Notes under the pieces: generated by a model | The model's input: only the letters and a program-made list of their open reading frames with translations | What the model was told of the DNA's origin: nothing | The model's database searches: none | Assembly: GCA_020634115.1 (NCBI GenBank) | Contig: JACKCH010000046.1 | Location: 1 to 5,352, forward strand | Origin: Anaerolineaceae bacterium | GTDB taxonomy: Bacteria; Chloroflexota; Anaerolineae; Aggregatilineales; Phototrophicaceae | Reading direction: 5' to 3' | DNA: 5,352 nucleotides | Program-made: the position numbers and the translations under genes | Shown: positions 1 through 5,092 of the stretch, in pieces | Numbering within the stretch: the first letter of the stretch is position 1 | How the letters are laid out: each line of letters begins with the position of its first letter

Positions 1-1
1 C

Positions 2-487
2 TGCTACCTGGAATACACCTATGCCCACGCGCTGAATAAGTGGATTCTGCCGGTGAAGTCGCAACCGTTCGAGATTCCGCTGTTGCCCCCGGCGTTGAAA
101 GGCACACAGATTGTGGATTTTACCGGGAAGGATCGAGTCGCGCAGTTGAAAGGCTCAGTGGCGGATATTGCCCGTCAAAACAAGCGGCCAGCGCCGCTCA
201 CGCCGATTGCCCCCCCGCCAATTCCCTATGATGATTTCACGCCGGTAGCAGCCCCCCTACTCAACACCACCGAGCCGATTCCCGCTCACAACCAGCACGC
301 ACTCTACAGTATGTTGGAATCGCTTGCAGAGGAAGATCGCACCCGCACTGGCGCAACGATTTTGTTGAACATGATGCAGAGTCGGGGTGACACGGTGCAT
401 CAGGTTGGGCGAAAGATTGAAAAGCTGCTGGAGAATATCAACAATCCCGGTTTCTTCAACCGGTTTTTCGGGCGAAAGGGCCGGTAA
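2..487 (+). CDS. TIR-domain protein, C-terminal part (5' end outside window)
   Basis: The frame is open from base 2 to TAA 485-487 (161 residues), so the gene starts upstream; the GTG at 53 is internal. Residues 1-57 read as the C-terminal half of a TIR domain: a C-x-x-E helix (C1, E4), then K13, the strand WILPV 14-18, an 'IPLLPPAL' segment 25-32 and 'IVDF' 37-40. E4 lies nine residues before K13 and thirteen before P17, the same spacing as the catalytic Glu of SARM1-type TIR NADases, so NAD+ hydrolysis is possible. The N-terminal half that would confirm it is not in the window. Residues 62-94 form a Pro-rich linker (PAPLTPIAPPPIP). Residues 95-146 look helical and end in a basic, Phe-rich tail (FFNRFFGRKGR) that I do not recognise. 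TIR proteins act as NADases or as adaptors in signalling or defence. The gene converges on the FHA-receiver gene. Family call fairly sure; function inferred. Confidence 0.72.
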   Translation, partial: CYLEYTYAHALNKWILPVKSQPFEIPLLPPALKGTQIVDFTGKDRVAQLKGSVADIARQNKRPAPLTPIAPPPIPYDDFTPVAAPLLNTTEPIPAHNQHALYSMLESLAEEDRTRTGATILLNMMQSRGDTVHQVGRKIEKLLENINNPGFFNRFFGRKGR

Positions 488-504
488 CTTCAGCCTTTCG
501 CCCG
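469..504. terminator. GC-rich hairpin at the convergent 3' ends, possible non-canonical terminator
   Basis: A perfect 11-bp inverted repeat pairs CGGGCGAAAGG (469-479) with CCTTTCGCCCG (494-504) around a 14-nt loop. It spans the stop codon of the TIR-domain gene and lies just beyond the 3' end of the minus-strand FHA-receiver gene. Neither strand has a T-run after the stem, so it is not a classical intrinsic terminator. It could mark the transcript end or stabilise the 3' end of either mRNA. Confidence 0.45.
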
Positions 505-531
505 GCGCTACGCTTCAAAATCCTACCTGCG

Positions 532-545
532 GACGTTATAACGTC
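532..545. repeat. Perfect 14-bp palindrome GACGTTATAACGTC
   Basis: The 14 bases read identically on both strands. The palindrome covers the stop codon of the FHA-receiver gene (TAA read from 538-536 on the minus strand) and the two codons before it. It could be a binding site for a dimeric protein, a small 3' hairpin or chance. Its location at a 3' end argues against a conventional operator. Confidence 0.35.
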
Positions 546-1768
546 TCGTCACCTAAATCCCTGTCATCCAGGAAATAGATATACATGCGGAGTTGGCCGA
601 GCCGGATTTCATCGGCGTTTTCCACTGGCACCAGCGTGCGCGGGTTGATCGGGTCGCCATTGACATAGGTTCCGTTGATGCTGTCGGCATCTTCGACAAA
701 GAACTTGTCATCCCGGTAATGGAGAAACATATGCACCCGCGAAACGCCCATGTTGACCGCATCATACCGACTCAGGTTGACATGCTGTGATTTATCCCCT
801 AATTGGCCGGTGTTGGATGATCGGCCAAACGAAATCGGGTTCACTACTGTCAGCGTAATGGGCGAGTCGCTGTTCCCGGCGACAAACAAAACAGCGGAAT
901 TGCGGCGGCTTTCAGTAGGCATCGCCCGCAATGGTGCTGTGCCAACCAAGGCTTTCGTAGCGATACCAGCCTTGCCGCTTTCACGCTGGGCGATCAATGA
1001 GCCGATCACATGCCGAAGTTCCTGGGCGCTAACCGGCTTACCTAGGAAAACATTCGCTCCCGCGTCCAGCAGTTGCGAAACCGACGACTGGGTTTTAGCG
1101 GCGCTGACCACTACAATCGGGATGTCGTTCTGTTGGGTATCACGGCGGACATAACGGCAGAATTCCAGCCCATCCAGGTCAGGCAGCATCAAATCCAGCA
1201 CAACGGCGCTGGGTCGCTTTTGGTTGAACAGGCGAATCGCGCCGATCACTTCCCGGCTGATGCGAGTGGTGTAGCCGTTGCGTTCCAGGATGAGCGAAAG
1301 CACTTTGGCGACTTCAATATCGTCTTCGACAATCAGCACTAGCTGGCCGCGTCCTGGTGGAAGTTCATCCTCCATCTGGATCGATGGCTGTTTATGGCCG
1401 CCGCTGCCATACATAGGTGAGACAATGACCTGGGTTTCCATCCGCATTCGCCCAATTTGCAAGGTGTCTCCGTGTGACAGCGGACGAGGTTCGTCAGGCC
1501 GCAGCCGTTCGCCGTTGATGAATGTCCCATTACCGCTTTCCAGGTCGGTGATCCACAGACGATTATCCTCAGTGTGCATCGCCAAATGACGGCGCGACAC
1601 CCCGAACTCTTCCGCTCCGTAAACACTCAGATCAATATCTGGTTGGAGCGTATCGCCTTCAACGATCCTTCCCAGAGTAATCCGGTCTTCCAATCGAATC
1701 TTCAACGGTTCCGGCATCTGCGGGGCACGTAACACAATGACCCAGGGAATATTAGGGGTTTCGGACAT
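536..1768 (-). CDS. FHA - response-regulator receiver - FHA protein
   Basis: This 410-residue cytoplasmic protein has three domains and no DNA-binding or enzymatic output domain. FHA1 covers about 9-115, with G33-R34, S58-R59-R60-H61, N80-G81-T82 and N85-G86. The receiver covers about 142-260, with acidic pocket E148/D149/D150, phosphoacceptor D192 in 'LDLMLPD', switch residue S222 and invariant K244-P245, so it should be phosphorylatable. FHA2 covers about 288-400, with G315-R316, S343-R344 and H346, N365-G366-T367 and N370-G371. FHA domains bind phosphothreonine peptides and receivers take phosphate from histidine kinases, so the protein probably links a Ser/Thr-kinase circuit to a two-component circuit as an adaptor (inference). 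No cognate kinase is in the window. The ATG at 1768 is preceded by an AGG (1777-1775 read on the minus strand), six bases before the start codon. The gene is divergent from the KARI-like gene. The domain calls are firm; the partners are unknown. Confidence 0.93.
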   Translation of the reverse strand: MSETPNIPWVIVLRAPQMPEPLKIRLEDRITLGRIVEGDTLQPDIDLSVYGAEEFGVSRRHLAMHTEDNRLWITDLESGNGTFINGERLRPDEPRPLSHGDTLQIGRMRMETQVIVSPMYGSGGHKQPSIQMEDELPPGRGQLVLIVEDDIEVAKVLSLILERNGYTTRISREVIGAIRLFNQKRPSAVVLDLMLPDLDGLEFCRYVRRDTQQNDIPIVVVSAAKTQSSVSQLLDAGANVFLGKPVSAQELRHVIGSLIAQRESGKAGIATKALVGTAPLRAMPTESRRNSAVLFVAGNSDSPITLTVVNPISFGRSSNTGQLGDKSQHVNLSRYDAVNMGVSRVHMFLHYRDDKFFVEDADSINGTYVNGDPINPRTLVPVENADEIRLGQLRMYIYFLDDRDLGDETL

Positions 1769-1797
1769 GGCAAACCTGCGCTTCCTGAATAAACACG

Positions 1798-1826
1798 AAT
1801 TTACATTTTTAGGAAAATGAAAGCAA
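1798..1826 (-). promoter_or_regulatory. Weak candidate promoter of the FHA-receiver gene
   Basis: On the minus strand a TTGCTT box (1826-1821) is followed by a 17-nt spacer and TAAATT (1803-1798), about 30 nt before the start codon. The matches to TTGACA and TATAAT are only 3/6 and 4/6. It is the best-placed candidate I found, but in AT-rich sequence this could be chance. Confidence 0.22.
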
Positions 1827-1968
1827 GTATTTTTCCCAATTTATGGTTGCCTAGTTTCTGCCCCGCATACCCCCTCCTACGAGAGAAAGCCCAGGGGAGA
1901 ACCGCATCTATTTACCTCAACAATACGAAAACCGTATAAATACAACCTAACAAACTTTATATCGACTC

Positions 1969-1982
1969 AAGGCAAATGCCTT
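1969..1982. repeat. Short inverted repeat AAGGCA-aa-TGCCTT
   Basis: Six-base arms flank two bases in the divergent control region. The shape fits the half-sites of a dimeric regulator, and the two-base loop is too short for a good RNA hairpin. No further copy was noticed in the window. Confidence 0.3.
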
Positions 1983-1989
1983 AGATCCC

Positions 1990-2027
1990 GTTCAGGAATG
2001 CCGGATGTTTAGCATACGCTCCTGAAC
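1990..2027. repeat. Inverted repeat GTTCAGGA / TCCTGAAC with nested stem
   Basis: Perfect 8-bp arms lie at 1990-1997 and 2020-2027. A second 4-bp stem is nested inside, ATGC (1998-2001) with GCAT (2012-2015), leaving a 10-nt loop and a 4-nt bulge. It could form a 12-bp bulged hairpin in RNA or serve as a protein-binding site. It lies about 200 nt upstream of the KARI-like start, and no T-run follows. Confidence 0.4.
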
Positions 2028-2158
2028 ATTTATCACAGTTGATATTTCTGATTGTAACGCTTTTGTTATATGAGAACCATATATGTTTGCTGGTTGCAAA
2101 TCGGCTGTCAGGCATAGAGTTACGGGAATTGCCACGTTAATCGGTTTACAGTCCCAGG

Positions 2159-2187
2159 TTTAAAAGCTGCCATTGGGTCGCTATTAT
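2159..2187 (+). promoter_or_regulatory. Candidate sigma-70-type promoter of the KARI-like gene
   Basis: TTTAAA (2159-2164, 4/6 match) is followed by a 17-nt spacer and TATTAT (2182-2187, 5/6 match to TATAAT). Transcription would start near 2194, giving a leader of about 30 nt that includes the ribosome binding site GAGG (2211-2214), nine bases before the ATG. Spacing and position both fit, but no experimental support is available. Confidence 0.38.
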
Positions 2188-2223
2188 TGACAGACGTAGA
2201 CGAAAACACAGAGGGCTTTCCCC

Positions 2224-3219
2224 ATGACCATGATTTATACAGAAGTGCACGGCGATCTGAGCTACCTGGACGGTAAAACCGTCGCCATCATTGGCTATGG
2301 GAGTCTTGGGCGTTCCGTAGCGCTCAACCTGCGCGACAGCGGCCTGAATGTCCTTGTTTCCGAGACCGACTTGGAGCGCGTGACAACATTACAGGAAGCT
2401 GGCTTCCAGTTAGTGACTATCAGCGAGGCAGTGCAGAAGGCACAGGTGATTATCCTGCTCGTTCCCAATGAAACCATGCCGGGAATCTACCTGGATCAGA
2501 TTTCACCGCAGCTCAGACGCGGCCACATGCTGATCTTCGCCAGCGCTTATAACCTGACATTCGGGTTTATCGAACCGCCCCCCTTTGTGGATGTGGGGTT
2601 GATTGCACCGCGTATCCTCGGCCCGGCAGTGCGGGAACGGTTTACCGCAGGCGAGGGATTCTACAGCTTCATTTCTGTGGCCCAGGATTCCAGCGGGCAG
2701 TCCTGGCCGCTGCTGCTGGCGCTGGCGAAGGCGCTCGGCACGCTGCGAGCAGGCGCGATTGAGATCGCTTTCCAGTGGGAGGCAGAATTAGACTTATTTG
2801 TACAGCAGACGATTCTCCCGCTGATGCACCTGGTTTTCACAACGGCGGCGAACCTGCTCATTAATAAGGGATACACACCGGAAGCCGCGCTCACCGAGCT
2901 GTATCTTTCCGGCGAGATTAATGACTACCTAGAGCGTGCGACCCAGAGTGGGCTGTTACAGGCACTACTGCTGGCTCCGCTCACCAACCAATACGGGACC
3001 TTCAGCCGCGTCAATCGGTTTAGCGATCTGAAGCTCGAACGCTTGATGGAAGTCACGCTGGATGAGATTAAAGAAGGGAACTTCGCCAGGGAATGGAGCA
3101 AGGAATACGCGGATGGCTATAACCGGCTGAAGAAGTTGATTAAAGAGCAGCAAACGATGGAATTATGGGAGTTGGAGAAGCAAGCGTTGGAGATGTTCGG
3201 GCAAAATATCGAATCTTGA
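2224..3219 (+). CDS. Ketol-acid reductoisomerase-like protein with a degenerate active site
   Basis: The 331 residues align end to end with class I ketol-acid reductoisomerase (IlvC, about 330-340 residues), which converts acetolactate to dihydroxy-isovalerate with NAD(P)H and two Mg2+. The Rossmann part covers 12-180 with G24-Y-G-S-L-G29 and 'ALNLRDSG' 33-40. The all-helical KARI C domain follows ('RAGAIE' 175-180, 'GYTPEAA' 216-222, 'GNFAREW' 285-291). Catalytic positions differ: the usual His is S107 (FASAYN), the usual APK lysine is R130, metal ligand D190 is kept, E194 is Q194, the third ligand appears kept as E225, the fourth aligns with S229, and the substrate-binding serine region is 'LLAPLTN'. 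An acidic residue ends the second strand (SETD 46-49), which hints at NAD(H) rather than NADPH (inference). Normal KARI activity is therefore doubtful: a pseudoenzyme or a different substrate is likelier. No ilv genes are adjacent. Start ATG 2224 has GAGG nine bases upstream. Homology is firm; function is open. Confidence 0.82.
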   Translation: MTMIYTEVHGDLSYLDGKTVAIIGYGSLGRSVALNLRDSGLNVLVSETDLERVTTLQEAGFQLVTISEAVQKAQVIILLVPNETMPGIYLDQISPQLRRGHMLIFASAYNLTFGFIEPPPFVDVGLIAPRILGPAVRERFTAGEGFYSFISVAQDSSGQSWPLLLALAKALGTLRAGAIEIAFQWEAELDLFVQQTILPLMHLVFTTAANLLINKGYTPEAALTELYLSGEINDYLERATQSGLLQALLLAPLTNQYGTFSRVNRFSDLKLERLMEVTLDEIKEGNFAREWSKEYADGYNRLKKLIKEQQTMELWELEKQALEMFGQNIES

Positions 3220-3315
3220 GGGACAATGCTCGAAAATAATGTTATCCTGAAAGAAAGTGATGCTGAATTTTCATCAGGCTTCTGGCTAAGGTGTAGGTTT
3301 TATGCGTCAGCACCG

Positions 3316-3328
3316 GGTTTCAGAAACC
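3316..3328. promoter_or_regulatory. Operator-like palindrome GGTTTC-a-GAAACC before the HEAT gene
   Basis: Six-base arms that are exact reverse complements flank a single central base, 25 bp upstream of the HEAT-repeat start codon. A one-base spacer is too short for an RNA hairpin, so a DNA site for a dimeric regulator is the better reading. In mRNA it would lie just before the GGGAGAG ribosome binding site (3339-3345). No regulator is identified. Confidence 0.33.
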
Positions 3329-3353
3329 AAAATAGATCGGGAGAGCTTATCTT

Positions 3354-4109
3354 ATGGTGGACTCATCACAACGAATTGAAGAACTGATTACCAGATTGGA
3401 ACAACCTAACTCAGATACGCGTGAGGCCGCAGCGATTGAACTGCTGGAGATGGGGACAGTAGCGGTTGATTCGCTGATTCAGGCGCTTAACCATCCCGGT
3501 TGGCGCGTCCGTTACTATGCGGCCTGGGCATTGGGGCAGATCGGAGATAAACGGGCGGTAGACCCGCTCATCGCCGCGCTACATGACGAGAATACGACCG
3601 TACAGGAGTGGGCGGCCTCGGCGCTGGGTGAAATCAACGCTCCTCGCGCGGTCGAGCCTTTGATCGCGTCTTTAAAGCATTCCGACCCCGGCACCCGTCA
3701 AAATGCCGCCTCCGCGCTGGGACATATTGGCGACCCCCGCGCTGCTGAGGCGCTCATCGCCCTGCTGACTGACGACAGCCCGTTTGTCCGCAGCAGTGCG
3801 GCCTGGGCGCTGGGCAAACTGGGGGATGAACGTGCCATTGATCCCCTGCTGGGAATTCTGAAAGATGATGATGACTGGGTTCAGGGAAGCGCGGCCTCGG
3901 CGCTGGGGCTACTGGGCGCAGAGCGTGCCGCTGATGATCTTATTCAAGTGCTGCGCGGTGAAGGGCGCTGGGTGCGCTATAACGCGGCCTGGGCGCTGGG
4001 TGAAATCGGCAGCAAGAAAGCGGTTGAGGCACTGATTTCGGTTTCTACCACCGACGACATCTTCATGGAGCGCCGGGCGACGGAAGCCCTGGAAAAAATA
4101 AGCCGCTGA
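3354..4109 (+). CDS. HEAT-repeat (PBS-lyase type) scaffold protein
   Basis: The 251 residues are made almost wholly of helical HEAT units of the CpcE/PBS-lyase type. The helix-B motif AA(W/S)ALG occurs at residues 56, 87, 118, 149, 180 and 211, an exact 31-residue period. A degenerate first unit (AAIELLEMG, 25-33) and a capping last unit (RATEALEKI, 241-249) give about eight units. Each unit carries 'RAV(D/E)PLI.AL' in its first helix. Such proteins form a curved solenoid that binds other proteins. The CpcE/F members are bilin lyases, but no phycobiliprotein gene is here and the domain is widespread, so a scaffold role is the safer reading. There is no signal peptide or membrane segment. Start ATG 3354 has GGGAGAG at 3339-3345, with GGAG ten bases upstream. 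The gene follows the KARI-like gene by 134 nt with no T-run terminator between, so read-through is possible. Fold certain; partner unknown. Confidence 0.92.
   Translation: MVDSSQRIEELITRLEQPNSDTREAAAIELLEMGTVAVDSLIQALNHPGWRVRYYAAWALGQIGDKRAVDPLIAALHDENTTVQEWAASALGEINAPRAVEPLIASLKHSDPGTRQNAASALGHIGDPRAAEALIALLTDDSPFVRSSAAWALGKLGDERAIDPLLGILKDDDDWVQGSAASALGLLGAERAADDLIQVLRGEGRWVRYNAAWALGEIGSKKAVEALISVSTTDDIFMERRATEALEKISR
3488..4099 (+). repeat. 93-bp coding tandem repeats in the HEAT gene
   Basis: The 31-residue period appears in DNA as 93-bp units. The segment encoding AA(W/S)ALG starts at 3519, 3612, 3705, 3798, 3891 and 3984, each beginning with GCGGCCTGG, GCGGCCTCG or the close variant GCCGCCTCC. 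Between these anchors the units diverge, so the array is not a recent duplication, but the short identical blocks could still allow unequal recombination. The outer limits given are approximate. Confidence 0.7.
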
Positions 4110-4135
4110 CCAGCGATTCTCAACGAATATCAGGC

Positions 4136-4175
4136 GGGCGGAGCGGCCGGGCATGGTCTGGTTGACCATCCGCCC
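4136..4175 (+). other. Two-tier hairpin downstream of the HEAT gene
   Basis: ATGGTC (4153-4158) pairs with GACCAT (4164-4169) around a 5-nt loop. Directly outside it, GGGCGG (4136-4141) can pair with CCGCCC (4170-4175) across an 11-nt one-sided bulge. It lies 26 nt past the HEAT stop codon and has no T-run. It may protect the mRNA 3' end or act with the true terminator further down. Confidence 0.35.
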
Positions 4176-4217
4176 CACGATTATACCCACCACCTATGAG
4201 GCTCCTTTGTTCATTAT

Positions 4218-4240
4218 GGAACAGAGGGTGTTCCTTTTTT
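4218..4240 (+). terminator. Intrinsic terminator after the HEAT-repeat gene
   Basis: GGAACA (4218-4223) and TGTTCC (4229-4234) form a 6-bp stem with loop GAGGG, followed at once by six T (4235-4240). This is the canonical rho-independent layout for plus-strand transcription. It lies 108 nt past the HEAT stop and separates that gene from the next one. The stem is short, so efficiency may be moderate. Confidence 0.65.
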
Positions 4241-4260
4241 CCTATTTTACGATTTTGAAA

Positions 4261-4285
4261 CATATAGTAACATATTGTAACGTTA
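4261..4285. promoter_or_regulatory. Tandem decamers CATATAGTAA / CATATTGTAA plus palindrome TAACGTTA
   Basis: Two adjacent 10-bp units at 4261-4270 and 4271-4280 differ at one base. They are followed by the 8-bp palindrome TAACGTTA (4278-4285), which overlaps the second unit. They lie upstream of the gene starting at 4353. One helical turn per unit suggests same-face protein binding. A TTGAAA box at 4255-4260 and a TACAAT box at 4304-4309 flank them, but are not correctly spaced with each other. The block may be an activator site that supports the TACAAT box. Confidence 0.35.
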
Positions 4286-4303
4286 ATCTTCATGCTTTTG
4301 GCA

Positions 4304-4309
4304 TACAAT
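4304..4309 (+). promoter_or_regulatory. Candidate -10 box TACAAT
   Basis: TACAAT matches TATAAT at five of six bases. It lies 43 nt before the preferred start codon at 4353 and would start transcription near 4316. No good -35 box is found at 16-18 nt, so an activator bound to the tandem decamers may be needed (inference). If this is the true -10, the upstream in-frame ATG at 4308 falls before the transcript start and cannot be used. Confidence 0.3.
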
Positions 4310-4352
4310 GGAAAGCAAAGCGCACCAGGTTGGGGATAGTGAGGAATTACCA

Positions 4353-4892
4353 ATGGACATCATCCGACAAAAAGGATGGAGCGAACAGGAATTAATCGCA
4401 CAGGGTTTCCGATACTACCACAGCCGTAAACAGGTAAGCATGATTCGTCGTTTGCCAGTTGAAGAAGCACCTATGCATATCCAGACTGAATGGGACACGC
4501 TGGTGGTGCACGCCGGGTATTATATCGCGTATCGTGCTGGCGATACCCTGCACCCCCGTTTGGAAGACTATCACCCCCGCCCGATTAATCCTGAAATTTT
4601 CCAGAAGACCTACGCACCGTGGGATGAACCCTATTCGACACTTACACCAACTGAGCGCCATCTGTATAGCCTGGGATGTCGCCCCTACTACAAAAAAGTG
4701 GGCGTCTGGGCCAAGCGCATCACCCATGAAATTATGGTGCAGAGTATCGAAAGCAGCGAACCGGCGGTGGTTCCGCCGGGCGCCTGGGTGTGTGTCGGGA
4801 TTCGCGGCGAACCCTGGAGTACCACCGACGACTGGATTCGCGCCCGGTATCATGTGCCGGAAAGCGCCTTTTTAGCGACTTTCACCCGGTAA
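4353..4892 (+). CDS. Uncharacterised 179-residue protein with two related modules
   Basis: I do not recognise the gene by name. I chose ATG 4353 because GAGG lies at 4341-4344, eight bases upstream; the in-frame ATG at 4308 has no ribosome binding site. Module 1 (about 32-88) has RRLP, a strand 'DTLVVHAGYYIAY' and ends in 'INPEIFQKTY'. Module 2 (about 121-166) has 'KRIT', 'PAVVPPGAWVCVGIRGEPW' and ends in 'DWIRARY'. The pattern basic start, Pro/His-x-Gly-aromatic strand, turn, then (F/W)-x-x-(T/R)-Y recurs, as in small 'PGD-Y-x-x-x-G ... F-x-x-T-Y' modules of unknown function. Between the modules lies a Cys/Tyr/Trp-rich link 'LGCRPYYKKVGVWA' (107-120). It is probably cytosolic, with no signal peptide or membrane helix and many aromatics. 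It appears monocistronic: an intrinsic terminator precedes it and a hairpin follows. It is likely a real gene: clear ribosome binding site, normal composition and no competing frame. Confidence 0.72.
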   Translation: MDIIRQKGWSEQELIAQGFRYYHSRKQVSMIRRLPVEEAPMHIQTEWDTLVVHAGYYIAYRAGDTLHPRLEDYHPRPINPEIFQKTYAPWDEPYSTLTPTERHLYSLGCRPYYKKVGVWAKRITHEIMVQSIESSEPAVVPPGAWVCVGIRGEPWSTTDDWIRARYHVPESAFLATFTR

Positions 4893-4926
4893 ACGGATGG
4901 CGACTATTTGTCAGCAAAAAGCAGTC

Positions 4927-4942
4927 AGGTCGCGGTCGACCT
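4927..4942 (+). terminator. Hairpin after the 179-residue protein gene
   Basis: AGGTCG (4927-4932) and CGACCT (4937-4942) form a 6-bp stem closed by the tetraloop CGGT, 34 nt past the stop codon. Only TT follows, so it is a weak or factor-dependent terminator at best, or a 3'-end protecting hairpin. Confidence 0.3.
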
Positions 4943-5016
4943 TACCCAGTTGTACTGAAAACTGATGGCTGATAGCTACCACCTTTTGAGAATAATTTCA
5001 CCTTGTTCCGCTGCTA

Positions 5017-5045
5017 TAGACACCGTTTAAAAAGCGTGCTATATT
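5017..5045 (+). promoter_or_regulatory. Strong candidate sigma-70-type promoter
   Basis: TAGACA (5017-5022, 5/6 match to TTGACA) is followed by a 17-nt spacer and TATATT (5040-5045, 5/6 match to TATAAT). This is the best promoter in the window. Transcription would start near 5052, next to the palindrome AAGTACTT (5051-5058), which could be a repressor site. It points at the short ORF at 5093 and possibly at a gene beyond the window. Confidence 0.5.
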
Positions 5046-5092
5046 GGGTCAAGTACTTCAAGCAATATCGCCAAAAAGTACACAGGTGATTT

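Larger units (their letters stand above)
1769..2223. other. 455-nt AT-rich divergent intergenic control region
   Basis: No credible ORF lies here. The region separates the minus-strand FHA-receiver gene from the plus-strand KARI-like gene, so it should hold both promoters. It contains inverted repeats at 1969-1982 (AAGGCA-aa-TGCCTT), 1990-2027 (GTTCAGGA/TCCTGAAC) and 2067-2083 (TATATG-n5-CATATA). It also contains TAAC-n6-GTTA at 2055-2068. It is long for two promoters alone, so regulator sites or an unrecognised leader RNA are possible. I recognise no known riboswitch. Confidence 0.6.

Noticed and set aside
53..487. GTG at 53 as the start of the first gene
   Set aside because: The frame stays open to the left edge, and the residues before it fit a TIR domain, so the real start is outside the window.
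2187..2192. Perfect TTGACA as a -35 box for the KARI-like gene
   Set aside because: A -10 at 17 nt would fall on the ribosome binding site (AGAGGG), leaving no leader and no TATAAT-like box.
3488..4099. 93-bp repeats as a CRISPR or satellite array
   Set aside because: The period is explained by the 31-residue HEAT unit in an intact reading frame.
3354..4109. Bilin lyase (CpcE/CpcF) assignment
   Set aside because: The similarity is to the generic HEAT repeat, and no phycobiliprotein or bilin gene is present.
4308..4352. Upstream in-frame ATG at 4308 as start of the 179-residue protein
   Set aside because: It has no Shine-Dalgarno sequence and overlaps a good -10-like TACAAT box, while ATG 4353 has GAGG eight bases upstream.
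4120..4353. Minus-strand 77-codon ORF
   Set aside because: It runs across the HEAT terminator and the control region of the next gene, and its product resembles no protein I know.
4153..4395. Plus-strand 80-codon ORF
   Set aside because: It spans the terminator at 4218-4240 and overlaps the start of the gene at 4353 in another frame.
4392..4853. Minus-strand 153-codon ORF opposite the 179-residue protein
   Set aside because: The plus-strand frame has the ribosome binding site and recognisable module pattern; the minus frame has neither and is a shadow.
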